Notes: generated by a model from the letters alone, not told the origin. 64,000 bases of DNA from WGMI01 sp041739275 (GCA_041739275.1 JBGSOF010000002.1:1-64000), one strand, 5' to 3'. Positions 1-9,374 are shown, counted from the stretch's first letter. Program-made: numbers and translations.

Positions 1-503
1 GGCCAAAGCGTACGCGGGTAGGACAAGAGAGGGCTGCGCCGGTCTAAAAAGCTCCTTTCTTTCCTTCTTTCTTTGGAGCAGCAAAGAAAGAAGGCCTCCG
101 CGGCAGCGGGGTGAACATCAAGGTCGTAGAGAGGGAATGAACAGCGAAGGCCCTCTTACAATGCTCATCGGCGAAGCCGGAAAACATCGATTTCAAGACT
201 TATGTAAACAAAAATCGGACAAGAAAAGAGATCAGTGCATTTCATTCATTCTGGCTCCAGTGTCATCTAAATGTTTGCAAGAAAACCAAGTCACTCCCCA
301 GAAATACTCTGTGACCCAGGATGAGCAGTGTTTCGAGGAAATTTATGGGGATTGCTTTGGTTTTCATGAGCTCTGTGCCGGATCAAGGCCCCGAAGAACG
401 GCGTGATGTTTGGCCCCGCCTCTGCTCCGGGCTCTCCATTCCCTGAGAACTTCGACTTAGTGAGCAGTACGAAAAAAGGCTACAAAGACAGAGCAATCAA
501 ACA
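1..503. other. Intergenic region with a strong hairpin, no convincing gene
   Basis: This stretch lies downstream of bshA (minus strand) and up to the left window edge. It holds a perfect 13-bp inverted repeat (listed separately) and otherwise mixed-composition sequence. One open frame at 137-406 could encode 89 residues but shows no domain, signal or family resemblance. I see no tRNA or other structured RNA. The region may contain the end of whatever lies to the left of the window. Confidence 0.5.
63..94. repeat. 13-bp perfect inverted repeat (hairpin)
   Basis: The arms are CCTTCTTTCTTTG (63-75) and CAAAGAAAGAAGG (82-94) around the six-base loop GAGCAG. The arms are pyrimidine-only and purine-only except at the loop-proximal base pair. 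There is no U-tract after the hairpin on either strand, so it is not a textbook terminator. Similar hairpins built on CTTTCTTTGG...CCAAAGAAAG occur as intergenic elements in many bacteria, so a dispersed repeat or a transcription-end structure are both possible. Confidence 0.6.
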
Positions 504-1658
504 TTAAGCACTCTTCTTTTTCGTTCGAGGCTTTTTGAACATGCCCAAGGCCTTGTCGTAGAGTTCCAGATATTGGGGCAAAATGCGCTCAATCTCGAAG
601 AGTTTGGCACGTTCGAAGGCCTGAGCTCGAAACTTGGCGTGCAGTCCATCGTTGCGCAAAAGTTCAATTCCCTTTCGAGCCAAGGTCTCGACATCGCCCA
701 CATCGGCGGTAAACCCGGTGAGCCCGTCGATATTGACCTCCGGCAAGCCCCCTGCATTCGACGAAAGCACCGGCACTTTGGCGGCCATGGCCTCGAGCGC
801 GGCGAGTCCGAAACTCTCGCTTTCTGAAGGCAGTAAAAACAAGTCAGACATGCACAAGACCCGATTGACTTCGGTAGTCTTGCCCAGAAAAATCAACTTG
901 TCGAAAATGCCGAGTTCCTTGGCCTGCTCTTCGGCTCGTTCGCGCTCGGGTCCGTCTCCGATCAACACCAGTCTGGAAGGAACCGCGGCGTTGATCAAAG
1001 CGAAAATCGACACCACATCGCGCACTCGCTTCACCTTTCTAAAGTTCGAAACGTGGGTTAAAATTCGTCCGCCTTCAGGGGAGAGTTGAGCCTTTTTACA
1101 ATTTGCATCTCCCTGATAAAGAGAAGTGTCGATAAAATTAGGAACCACCAAAATGTCTTTTCGCACCGGGAAAAAGCGCAAAGTGTCCATTTTGAGACTG
1201 TGCGATACACAGGTAACGATATCTGAATGGTTAATTGAAAAAGTAACCGCGGGTTTGTAGGAAGGATTCTTGCCCACCAATGTGATATCCGTTCCGTGTA
1301 ATGTTGTGATTACAGGTATATTAACTCCTTTCTCTTTAAGTATTTGTTTCGCCATATATGCCGCATACGCATGGGGAATGGCGTAGTGTACATGGAGCAA
1401 TTCGAGCCCTTCATTTAACACCGTATCCACCATTTTGCTCGACAGCGCCAGCTCGTAGGGCTGATATTGAAAAAGTGGATAATCGTGAACGTTCACCTCG
1501 TGATAATAGATATTCTCGACGAGAATGTCGAGCCTCACAGGCTGACTGTAAGTGATAAAATGAACCTTGTGGCCGAGCATGGCCAAGTGCTTTCCGAGCT
1601 CGGTGGCGACCACGCCGCTCCCCCCGAAGGTGGGATAACAAACAATGCCAATCTTCAT
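504..1658 (-). CDS. bshA: N-acetyl-alpha-D-glucosaminyl L-malate synthase BshA
   Basis: First enzyme of bacillithiol synthesis: it transfers GlcNAc from UDP-GlcNAc to L-malate in the cytoplasm. The 384-residue product is a GT4-family, GT-B-fold glycosyltransferase. It starts MKIGIVCYPTFGGSGVVA, the typical BshA amino end with the glycine-rich donor loop, has an HVHYAIPHA segment near residue 95, and an SESESFGLAALEAMA motif around residue 280 that carries the GT4 E-x7-E pair. Length matches the family. It lies 84 bp downstream of the YwqK-like gene and may have its own promoter. The next pathway enzyme, bshB1, lies about 32 kb away in this window; bshC is not visible. Confidence is high because BshA is well separated from other GT4 enzymes by its amino terminus. 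Confidence 0.9.
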   Translation of the reverse strand: MKIGIVCYPTFGGSGVVATELGKHLAMLGHKVHFITYSQPVRLDILVENIYYHEVNVHDYPLFQYQPYELALSSKMVDTVLNEGLELLHVHYAIPHAYAAYMAKQILKEKGVNIPVITTLHGTDITLVGKNPSYKPAVTFSINHSDIVTCVSHSLKMDTLRFFPVRKDILVVPNFIDTSLYQGDANCKKAQLSPEGGRILTHVSNFRKVKRVRDVVSIFALINAAVPSRLVLIGDGPERERAEEQAKELGIFDKLIFLGKTTEVNRVLCMSDLFLLPSESESFGLAALEAMAAKVPVLSSNAGGLPEVNIDGLTGFTADVGDVETLARKGIELLRNDGLHAKFRAQAFERAKLFEIERILPQYLELYDKALGMFKKPRTKKKSA

Positions 1659-1742
1659 GAGGATAGAAATATGTGCCTAAAGTGAATGGTGCAAAGTTCG
1701 GGCGACAACGGCCCCATCCGACCCAAAGCTTGCTCCTCTTCT

Positions 1743-2435
1743 TTAGCGCTCGGCGCCTGCGCGGAATTTGGTCTTCGACTTGATCTTTCCCTCAGCATCA
1801 TACTCTACCCAAGCCCCTTCTTTTAGATCGTCTTTGTACTCGCCTGCAACCACCAAGCGTCCGTTTTCGTCAAATTCTTGATAGACCCCTTGACGTTTGC
1901 CCGCTCGGTAGGTCTGTTTGCTTTTCACCAATTCATTTGGGTGGTAAAAAACGACTTCGCCTTCGATCACTCCGCTTTGATACGGATAATCGGTCGCCTT
2001 TTTTCCATCTGCATAAAACCAAGTGTACACCCCGTGTTTGAGCCCACGTACATAAGAGCCTTTTTCGGTGGGCTGATTGTTCGAAGAATACAATTCGATC
2101 GTCCCGTTTAGAACACCGCGTTCGTACTCTATTTTGGACTTGACCGTGCCCCCGCTGTAATAAGCGTATTGAGCACCGTGAAGGCTGTCTCTCTGGTAAT
2201 TCGACCGCCCGGTAACCCTGCCCTGCGGATCGATATCCCAATGCTCGCCTTGCTTGAGGCCATTCGAATAGTGGGTCAACTGCCGGAGCATTCCGTTGGG
2301 ATGATGCAGCACCCATATGCCCTCGGCCATGCCTTGTGCGTTTTTCGGCTGAACGTCTTCGGGACGTGATTGGGCCCAAAGCCCTGTAGAAAGCCCAAAG
2401 AGAACAATGAAAACCTTAAAATCAAAGCGTTTCAT
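1743..2435 (-). CDS. YwqK-like MORN-repeat secreted protein
   Basis: A 230-residue protein with a signal peptide (MKRFDFKVFIVLFGLSTGLWAQ) followed by about seven tandem repeats of roughly 23 residues built as G-x-W-x-x-Y-x-x-x-G-x-x-x-x-x-x-x-Y-x-x-G. This is the MORN-variant repeat of the family annotated as toxin-antitoxin YwqK antitoxin. In Bacteroidota such proteins are usually exported and of unknown function, so the antitoxin name should not be taken literally. The start at 2435 is preferred because the signal peptide begins there; an ATG four codons upstream (2447) is also open. Its beginning overlaps the end of the GH3/beta-lactamase gene by 14 bp, so the two are probably co-transcribed. 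Confidence 0.75.
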   Translation of the reverse strand: MKRFDFKVFIVLFGLSTGLWAQSRPEDVQPKNAQGMAEGIWVLHHPNGMLRQLTHYSNGLKQGEHWDIDPQGRVTGRSNYQRDSLHGAQYAYYSGGTVKSKIEYERGVLNGTIELYSSNNQPTEKGSYVRGLKHGVYTWFYADGKKATDYPYQSGVIEGEVVFYHPNELVKSKQTYRAGKRQGVYQEFDENGRLVVAGEYKDDLKEGAWVEYDAEGKIKSKTKFRAGAER

Positions 2436-5328
2436 TTTGAATGGCATCGTAGATGATCTGTTGAATTTCGGTTCTCAAATTAGAACGAATCAAACCCACA
2501 TTGGATGCGTCGGGGTGAACCCGGTTTGAGAGAAAGACATAGACGATTTCTTGTTCGGGATCGACCCATACCATAGTTCCTGTAAAACCTGTGTGCCCGA
2601 AGCTGTTGGGGGAAGTGCATCCGCAGGTCGGGCCACTTCCGGCCAACTGAGGTTTGTCGAATCCGAGCCCCCGGCGATTTCCCGATCGACAAAAAGCGCA
2701 GCGCGTGAATTCTTCGACCGTGGAGGCTTCGAAAAAGCGATGACCTCCATAATTGCCTTGCTGCAGAAGCATTTGCATCAGCCTTGCCAAGTCGTGCGCA
2801 TTGGAAAACAAACCGGCGTGCCCCGCTACTCCCCCCATCAATGCAGCGCCCGGATCGTGCACATGCCCCCGGATCAACTGTTTACGAAACAAGCGATCGT
2901 TTTCTGTAGGGGCAATTTCGCCGGAGCTGAATCGCTCGAGCGGTCGATAGAGCAAATGGGTCAAGCCCATGGGGCGGTAAAACTCGTTTTCGACAAACAC
3001 ATCGAGGGGTTTTCCCGTTTCTCGCTCGATGATGCGCTGCAGAAAATAATAACCCAAATCGCTGTATTTATACCCTTGCTGGGGCGATAGAGGCGAACGG
3101 ACGACTTCGAGAAAGAGCTGTTCTTTAAAATCGGTCATCAAGAAAAGCGAATCGGCCACTTCGAGTTCAAAACCCTCTTCGCAACGGCTGCGATAGATAT
3201 CTTCTCGGGGGCTCCCCTCTTTGAAGCTGAGCGGCCAAAGGGGTAGATAGGCCTGAAGACCGGCTTGATGGGCGAGTAAATTCCGAAGTGTAATTTTCGA
3301 CTTGTTCGTTCCGCGCACCTCAGGCAAAAGCGCGCCGAGGGTGTCGTCCAGGCTTATTTTTTTCTTCTCGACCAAATGCATGGTCGCCAAGGTGGTCGAA
3401 GCGATTTTTGTGATAGACGCGATGTCGTATAAATGGTCGAGCCGCACCGTATCGGTTCCGTGTTTGCTCAAGGTCCCGAAGGCTTTGTGGTAAATGATTT
3501 TTCCTTTTCGCGCAACCAGGAGCTGTGCTCCGGGCAAGTCTCCCCTGCCCATGGCCGCGGCCATCAAGCCGTCAATTTGGTGCAGTTTGAGTGAATCCAT
3601 GCCCACCTCGCTCGGCCTGGACCTTCCCAATACCTCTTTGACCTCCGTTTGCTTGCCCGCACCCAGCTTAAACGAACGAGAAACATCTACCGGAAGACTG
3701 GCCATGGCCGTTTGACCGCTGAACAACAGCTCGGCGGCCGCCTGCTCATATGCTCGGTGATTTTGTTGCGCCGCGAGGACCGCTCGGGCCTGATCAACGC
3801 CTCCGCAGGACTTTAGACCGTAGGGGTTTCCAAAAAAGACCAAGACTATTTTTTTGTGCGAGGCGAGGCGGTCGAGAAATGCCGACTCCTCGGCCCTAAT
3901 CTTGTAGCTTTTCCAGGGGTTGAGGCCTGAAGTGTACACCGCGACCACAAGCCGATCGTACGTATCAAGGGTATCGAGCAGCAATTGATCAAACATTGGG
4001 GCGTAATCGAACCGATCAAAATGGGCGTAGTCGCGCAGCGCAGAAACAAATCCCGAGCCCGCCTCTTTGCCCAGCACCACCGCGGCAGACCGAATCGAAG
4101 CCGGATCGAAGGGGAGCATTTTGGCATCGTTTTTCAACAAAACCACAGACTTGCGCGCGGCCGCAGATACCCAGTCTCGATCTGAAACTCTTTGCATCGA
4201 CGCTTCGACGGCAGATACGTCAGGCTGAATAATTCCTTGATTCTTAGCCCAATACTTTGCCAGAAGAATTCGCTTTACGCTTACTGCAAGCCGCATAGAA
4301 TCGATTGCGGACGAATCGAGTGCCGTTTGAATTTTCTGCATGGCCATCAGGGGGTCTCTCGGGCAGAGCAAGACGTCGCTGCCCGCCAAAAAAGCAGCCA
4401 ATTCAAGATCGCCCGGTTCGGTATACCCATCGACGCCTTGCATGTTCAAGGCATCGGTCACAATCAGCCCATTAAAGCCCATTTGCTGCCTCAACAGATT
4501 GTCGGTCATCAGAGGCGAGAGCGAGGCGGGACGCTTGCTCGAATCGAGCGCGGGAACCGACAAATGCCCGACCATCATGGAACCGATATCGATGCGTATG
4601 GCCTCTCGAAAAGGCGCCAATTCGACTTCTTCGAGCCGGTCGCGCTTAAAATCGAGCACGGGCAAGGTTTTGTGCGAATCGTCACGGGTATCTCCGTGGC
4701 CGGGAAAGTGCTTTCCGCAAGCCAAAACACCTTGGCTTTGCAACCCTAGCGCAAAGGCGTTCGCAGCCTTCGAAACCCGCCCCTGATCTTGACCGTAACT
4801 CCGGGCATTGATAATCGGATTGTCGGGATTGGTGTTCAGATCCAAAACAGGGGCAAAATTCCAGTTTACGCCCAAACTGCGGCACTGAGCTCCTACCCGC
4901 TGACCGCTGCTGTAGTGGAACGCGCTATCGTTTACCGCCCCCAGGCTGAGCGCCCAGGGAAACCTCAGAGCGCTGTCGAGACGCATGGATACGCCCCACT
5001 CTCCATCGATGGATATCAACAAGGGCACACGAGAATTCGACTGCAGCTCAGCAGTTAACGATGCTTGCCGCACCGGACCGCCCTGAAAAAAAATAAACCC
5101 TCCTACGCCCTTTTTCCGAACCCAATCGAGCAGCTCCACTCTGTGTTCTTCGCCTTTGTTCGAATATGCGCTCAAGACAAAGAGTTGCGCAATGCGGCTG
5201 CTGTCGTCCAGGCCGGCCAAAACGCTGTCGGCCCAGCGCTCTGCTTTGGAGTCGTTCTTCCATGGCTGTGCGGAGCCTGTAAACATTGAAATGACCCCTA
5301 AAAGAACGGAGAGGAGAATCGGCTTCAA
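2422..5328 (-). CDS. GH3 beta-N-acetylglucosaminidase fused to a serine beta-lactamase-fold domain
   Basis: A 968-residue exported enzyme with a signal peptide ending near GSAQ. The first half is glycoside hydrolase family 3, NagZ-type: KHFPGHGDTRDDSH near residue 205 carries the loop His-Asp acid/base dyad, and GLIVTDALNMQG near 285 carries the nucleophile Asp. The second half (about 590-960) is a penicillin-binding-protein/beta-lactamase fold with S-x-x-K (SITK), Y-S-D (YSDLGYYF) and H-T-G (GHTGFTGT). This GH3 plus beta-lactamase fusion is known in Bacteroidota and presumably acts on peptidoglycan or muropeptides in the periplasm. The start is TTG at 5328, forming a TTGA overlap with the stop of the response regulator. 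No nearby in-frame ATG precedes the signal peptide. Confidence 0.85.
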   Translation of the reverse strand: MKPILLSVLLGVISMFTGSAQPWKNDSKAERWADSVLAGLDDSSRIAQLFVLSAYSNKGEEHRVELLDWVRKKGVGGFIFFQGGPVRQASLTAELQSNSRVPLLISIDGEWGVSMRLDSALRFPWALSLGAVNDSAFHYSSGQRVGAQCRSLGVNWNFAPVLDLNTNPDNPIINARSYGQDQGRVSKAANAFALGLQSQGVLACGKHFPGHGDTRDDSHKTLPVLDFKRDRLEEVELAPFREAIRIDIGSMMVGHLSVPALDSSKRPASLSPLMTDNLLRQQMGFNGLIVTDALNMQGVDGYTEPGDLELAAFLAGSDVLLCPRDPLMAMQKIQTALDSSAIDSMRLAVSVKRILLAKYWAKNQGIIQPDVSAVEASMQRVSDRDWVSAAARKSVVLLKNDAKMLPFDPASIRSAAVVLGKEAGSGFVSALRDYAHFDRFDYAPMFDQLLLDTLDTYDRLVVAVYTSGLNPWKSYKIRAEESAFLDRLASHKKIVLVFFGNPYGLKSCGGVDQARAVLAAQQNHRAYEQAAAELLFSGQTAMASLPVDVSRSFKLGAGKQTEVKEVLGRSRPSEVGMDSLKLHQIDGLMAAAMGRGDLPGAQLLVARKGKIIYHKAFGTLSKHGTDTVRLDHLYDIASITKIASTTLATMHLVEKKKISLDDTLGALLPEVRGTNKSKITLRNLLAHQAGLQAYLPLWPLSFKEGSPREDIYRSRCEEGFELEVADSLFLMTDFKEQLFLEVVRSPLSPQQGYKYSDLGYYFLQRIIERETGKPLDVFVENEFYRPMGLTHLLYRPLERFSSGEIAPTENDRLFRKQLIRGHVHDPGAALMGGVAGHAGLFSNAHDLARLMQMLLQQGNYGGHRFFEASTVEEFTRCAFCRSGNRRGLGFDKPQLAGSGPTCGCTSPNSFGHTGFTGTMVWVDPEQEIVYVFLSNRVHPDASNVGLIRSNLRTEIQQIIYDAIQNETL

Positions 5329-5783
5329 GCGCGGGGTTGTCTGCTCAAATTCATAAACTTGACAACGGAGAGAATGTCTTCTTGAAAACGCTCTTGCGAC
5401 AGGGCCTTCACAAAATAGGCCGTGGGGTGAAATCGAAACGCCTCGTCTAAATCTTCTTCTTGATCGGAAGTCGAGAAAACCACGATGGGCACGCCGTTGA
5501 GCGAGGCGTCTTCGCGAATTCGCTTGATCAGTTCGAGCCCGCCCATTTTGGGCATATTGAGGTCCATCAAGATTCCGAAGGGCCCCAGCCTCCGAAATTC
5601 CTGACTCTGCAATTTTTCGAGGGCTTCTTCGCCATTTCGAGCAAATTCGAGCGAATTCAACACCCCATTTCTGCGAAACACACGCTCCATGTTGAGAATG
5701 TCGATTTCGTCGTCTTCGACCACCAAGATTCGAGGCAACTTTGAACCGCGTTCCGAAGAATGTGTGCTGATGGGGGTGCTCAT
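5325..5783 (-). CDS. Single-domain response regulator (Rcp1-like receiver)
   Basis: A 152-residue CheY-like receiver with no output domain. The acidic pair is in VVEDDEID, the phosphoacceptor Asp in ILMDLNMPKMGG, the Thr/Ser position in VVFSTSDQ, and the conserved Lys in AYFVKALS. The usual K-P proline after that lysine is Ala here. The insert after FSTSDQEEDLDEAF resembles Rcp1-type regulators that pair with multi-PAS or phytochrome kinases. I start it at 5783 (MSTPIST), seven bases after the kinase stop; an upstream in-frame ATG at 5831 would overlap the kinase by 41 bp. It is translationally coupled to the downstream GH3/beta-lactamase gene. With no output domain it probably acts by protein contact or phosphorelay. 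Confidence 0.85.
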   Translation of the reverse strand: MSTPISTHSSERGSKLPRILVVEDDEIDILNMERVFRRNGVLNSLEFARNGEEALEKLQSQEFRRLGPFGILMDLNMPKMGGLELIKRIREDASLNGVPIVVFSTSDQEEDLDEAFRFHPTAYFVKALSQERFQEDILSVVKFMNLSRQPRA

Positions 5784-5790
5784 TTTTTTA

Positions 5791-8256
5791 CTAGATTTCT
5801 TCGAGAATCGGCCACCAAAAACGAAACGCACTTCCTTTGCCCACAGAGGATTCCAATTCGATTCGCCCTCCCTTTTCTTCGACTATTTTGCGAACCAAAG
5901 CCAAGCCAATTCCCGTGCTTTCAACTCGATCTGAAGGGAAGCTCGTTGCGGGAACGGTTTGGAAAATTTCGAAAATCTTGTCTCGATACTCCTCGGGAAT
6001 GCCCGCTCCGTTGTCTTGAACGCAAAATACGGCATAGCGAGGGTCTGAATCCAAATGAGCCGAGAGCTCAATCCGGGCTCCGATCTGCTTGTCGTGATAT
6101 GCGATCGCATTGTTGATCAGGTTCGAAAAAACTTGAATAAATGGGGTCTCTTCGACCCGCAGCTCAGGCCAGTCTCCTGAAACAATTCGCTCGATATGCT
6201 CGGGCCAGTTCGAAAGCTGCAGAGCCGAATTGAGCAAGCTCATCGAAGAAACGCTTCGAACTTCGTATTTCTTGCGGCCCACCCTCGAATACGATAGTAT
6301 GCCGTCGATGAGGCGCTCCATTCGTTCTCCTCTGCGCCTGATTTCGTTGAATTTCTCGCCCACGGACGGACTTAGCTCGCCCAGTTCGTCTTGAATAAAA
6401 AGCGAAAGGTTGAAGATGGCGCGCAGAGGCGATTTTAAGTCGTGGCTGACCAAATAAGCAAACCGATCGAGTTCTTTGTTTCTCCGCTCGATGCTCGATA
6501 AATATTCTCGAAGCTTTTTTTGTTGAGAGAGCCATTCGGTGACGTCGCGGCTCACCCCCCGAATACTCTTTAACTGTCCTCTGCGATCTAGGGCGGGGGC
6601 CATGGTGGTTTCGAGCATGGTGATCGAACCATCCGGGGCTTTGAGAGAATGTTCGAAGCGAAATTCGAGCATTTCCACCGGCACAGATTCGACCCCTTCG
6701 AGCAGGGTTTTTCGGTCTTCGGGCGAAAAGACAGAAACAAAGGCCTCCCACGAAAGATGCTCGTCTTCGCCTCGCCCAATCAAGGTGTTCATCTGTCGCG
6801 AACACGAGAATTCCCCATTTTGAAGCGAGAGCTCCCAAGAACCCATGCGGGCCATTTCTTGAGCGCGGTCGAGTTGTTCTCCCGAGGCGCGAAGGGCGGC
6901 TTCAGACCTCACGGAATCCGTGACATCCCTCAAGTAGACCAGGACACCCACCGATTCGCCTTGCCTTGAAACGGGATTCATAGAGAGGTCAAAATAGCGG
7001 CGCTCGCTTCCGAACCACCGATTCATGCGGTCCTTTTTTGGGTTCCCGGCGAGGACCTCGTCCATCATCAACTGCCAATACTCTCGTTCTGAGGCAGGTA
7101 TCAAATCGAGAAACATCCCCCCGATTTCAATTTTTCGACCAAACAGGCGTTCGAAATCGAGTTTCGCTCTGTGGTTGATCAATTCGACCCGACCGCTGCG
7201 ATCGATCGACCAAATCATGTCGTCTATGCTGTCGAACACAGCGCTGAGACGGGCCTCAGACAGCTGAACCTCTTCCTGAATCTGCCGCTCGTGGGTGACA
7301 TCTGAAAGAATGACGATAAATCCCTGGTGCTTGCCCTTTTCGCCGGTCAGGGAATCGATGCTCAGCGATACCCACCAAGCGGAACCGTCTTTGCGCTTGC
7401 TGCGAATGGTGCCCTTGTGCGAGCCTTGGGTGGCAATGCACTCTTGGATGGCCTCCAGATCTTCAGGATGCGCGTATTCGCTCTTAAAAAAATCAAGCAA
7501 AGGCCAGTCTCCGATTTGCCATAAGTCGAAACCGCTCAAGCGAACAAGCGATTCGTTGACCCACTCGATACGCCCATCGCGCCCGGTGATGATGACACCG
7601 TTGGCGGTGCGCTCGGCAACCAAAGACAATCTTCGAATGCTGCGCTCAGCCGCGACTTGTTCGGTAATATCGTTGAGCGAACCCGCAAGTCCATAGGGCT
7701 TGCCGTCTGATTGATACAGAAAACGGGCCCTGAATTCGATCCAACGTATGCTGTTGTTGGCTGTTTGTGCCCGCACTCGGGCCTGAAATCGCTCGGCTTT
7801 TTGCCGTTCCATGCGCCGGAAGAGCTCCAGAACTTTCGGTTTGTCTGAATCGTCGATGTAGTCGATCGCCCTACGACCTAGCGATTGATAGACAGGGTAA
7901 TCGGTGAGTCGAGTCCAAGCGGCATTGAGGTATACCCATCGACCGAGCAAATCGGTTTGAAAGACAACTTCTGAGACATTGTCGACCACTCCCTGAAGTT
8001 CGTCCCGGGCTCGGCGGGCTTCTTCTTGGCTCTGACGGGCCTGTATGCTCAGTTGACGATTGACGACGAAAAGCTCTCTGAGGCTCTGTTCGAGGATGGC
8101 CTCGCTTTGGACCAGATCCCGATCGAAGTCTCGATAGGCTTGATCGACCGAGTTCAAGAAATCAGTCCACTGATCGGCGGGGAGAACCTTTCCGTTGAGG
8201 TGTCTCTCCAACTGCCTTTTGAGCAATCGGTGGTGTTTGGACTCCGTTGAATTCAT
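5791..8256 (-). CDS. Multi-PAS sensor histidine kinase
   Basis: An 821-residue kinase with no membrane segment, so likely cytoplasmic. After an amino-terminal helical region it has four PAS/PAC-like modules (about residues 80-205, 205-325, 330-450 and 455-580), recognisable by segments such as VVDNVSEVVFQTD, ANGVIITGRDGRIEWVNES and IDDMIWSIDRSG. A HisKA dimerisation domain follows (AYLVSHDLKSPLRAIF, phospho-acceptor His near 600), then an HATPase domain with N box SNLINNAIAYHD, G1 box VQDNGAGIP and G2 box ESTGIGLALV. No receiver domain is attached. It overlaps the FIST gene by ATGA and is followed seven bases later by the receiver gene. This suggests a pathway in which the FIST protein senses a ligand and signals through this kinase. 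Confidence 0.9.
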   Translation of the reverse strand: MNSTESKHHRLLKRQLERHLNGKVLPADQWTDFLNSVDQAYRDFDRDLVQSEAILEQSLRELFVVNRQLSIQARQSQEEARRARDELQGVVDNVSEVVFQTDLLGRWVYLNAAWTRLTDYPVYQSLGRRAIDYIDDSDKPKVLELFRRMERQKAERFQARVRAQTANNSIRWIEFRARFLYQSDGKPYGLAGSLNDITEQVAAERSIRRLSLVAERTANGVIITGRDGRIEWVNESLVRLSGFDLWQIGDWPLLDFFKSEYAHPEDLEAIQECIATQGSHKGTIRSKRKDGSAWWVSLSIDSLTGEKGKHQGFIVILSDVTHERQIQEEVQLSEARLSAVFDSIDDMIWSIDRSGRVELINHRAKLDFERLFGRKIEIGGMFLDLIPASEREYWQLMMDEVLAGNPKKDRMNRWFGSERRYFDLSMNPVSRQGESVGVLVYLRDVTDSVRSEAALRASGEQLDRAQEMARMGSWELSLQNGEFSCSRQMNTLIGRGEDEHLSWEAFVSVFSPEDRKTLLEGVESVPVEMLEFRFEHSLKAPDGSITMLETTMAPALDRRGQLKSIRGVSRDVTEWLSQQKKLREYLSSIERRNKELDRFAYLVSHDLKSPLRAIFNLSLFIQDELGELSPSVGEKFNEIRRRGERMERLIDGILSYSRVGRKKYEVRSVSSMSLLNSALQLSNWPEHIERIVSGDWPELRVEETPFIQVFSNLINNAIAYHDKQIGARIELSAHLDSDPRYAVFCVQDNGAGIPEEYRDKIFEIFQTVPATSFPSDRVESTGIGLALVRKIVEEKGGRIELESSVGKGSAFRFWWPILEEI

Positions 8257-9374
8257 CGCTCGCGAAAAGTAGTTACCGTCATGGTTTGATTGTGCAGATC
8301 GCAGAGCAGACCTTTCTCGAAAGGTGCGATTTCGCCGTAGGAATAAAAACCCGAGAGGTGAGGCTGACCGAGCATGGCACTGACCAATTCAACTTCTTCT
8401 TCAACCAACTGCTTTAAAACCAGCTTTCGACCGACGCAGCTCACGAGCAAAGCCCATTCGGGTTTGGCCTCCAAGGAGTTCAATGCGGTGGCCGCGGCAT
8501 TTTCGGCTCCCCCGAGCAAGCGATCTACGCTGGCATTCATCAACTTGGCGTAAGACCCTTGGGGAATATCCCCTGCGAACGTCAGGCTCTGTCGGGTTTC
8601 GTCTATTCCGAGAATGGTTCGAACCACAGGTCGATCTTCGGCATTTACGCGGATGCTGAGCGGAAACAACAAACCTGCCGAAGGCAAATCGTCGCTTCGA
8701 TCGCCCAAATAGCTCTTGTACAGTTGAAGTGCGGGCTGCCCGTCGATTTCGTAAAGCACGTTGCCCTCTGAACGAGTCACCAATCGCTCGATGCCAAAGG
8801 CGCTCCACCCGCCGACCGAACCGAATCCGATTTCCCAAACATCTTTGTAAAAGCCAATGCCACAGACCATTTGAGGACGTGCCTTGTGATGCTGGTCGTA
8901 CACCCAGGTTTCAAAAAAGCGATCTCCATCGCCCGCGAGCCCACCCGTAATCGACACCGACGAGCTCAGAGACGAAGCCAAACCGCGCACCAAGGCCGTA
9001 CCGTTGACTTTAATCCCCTCGCTCAAGATGAGCACGTGCTTGAGGTCGGGGCCATGCAGCAAGGCGCCCAAACTCTGCCCGGCTTCTTCAGAAAGCGAGG
9101 CTTCGATGGGCATCCATTCAACGCGGATTTGCCCTCGCTCGAATTTAAAAAAATGAAGGGCGCTTCCCTGCTCCAAAACAGTGGCGTTGAGGATACTCCC
9201 TGCGGTGCTGCAGCCACAAAGCCGAGCATTCGGATACTTTTCAGCAAGACGGCGCGCGAGAATATCGGCGCAAGAGCGTTCGCAATTCGAAAAAACCAAG
9301 ATCAAATCGGGTGTGAAGCCGAGATCGAATAAAGGTTCTTCGGGTGTATTGATGAAAAAACTTCGGGCCAACAT
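8253..9374 (-). CDS. FIST domain sensory protein
   Basis: A 373-residue protein made of FIST-N (about 20-200) and FIST-C (about 205-350) domains. FIST (F-box and intracellular signal transduction) proteins are predicted small-ligand sensors, possibly for amino acids, found beside signalling genes. Recognisable stretches are PNARLCGCSTAGSI near residue 52, ITGGLAGDGDRF near 140, and the FIST-C end PHLSGFYSYGEIAP near 340. No transmembrane segment or signal peptide is present. The gene is the first of the cluster and overlaps the kinase start by ATGA, so it is probably a partner of that kinase. The ligand cannot be told from the sequence. Confidence 0.85.
   Translation of the reverse strand: MLARSFFINTPEEPLFDLGFTPDLILVFSNCERSCADILARRLAEKYPNARLCGCSTAGSILNATVLEQGSALHFFKFERGQIRVEWMPIEASLSEEAGQSLGALLHGPDLKHVLILSEGIKVNGTALVRGLASSLSSSVSITGGLAGDGDRFFETWVYDQHHKARPQMVCGIGFYKDVWEIGFGSVGGWSAFGIERLVTRSEGNVLYEIDGQPALQLYKSYLGDRSDDLPSAGLLFPLSIRVNAEDRPVVRTILGIDETRQSLTFAGDIPQGSYAKLMNASVDRLLGGAENAAATALNSLEAKPEWALLVSCVGRKLVLKQLVEEEVELVSAMLGQPHLSGFYSYGEIAPFEKGLLCDLHNQTMTVTTFRER

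Noticed and set aside
137..406. Open frame for an 89-residue protein near the left edge
   Set aside because: No signal, domain or conserved pattern, unlike the tightly packed real genes. Kept as intergenic.
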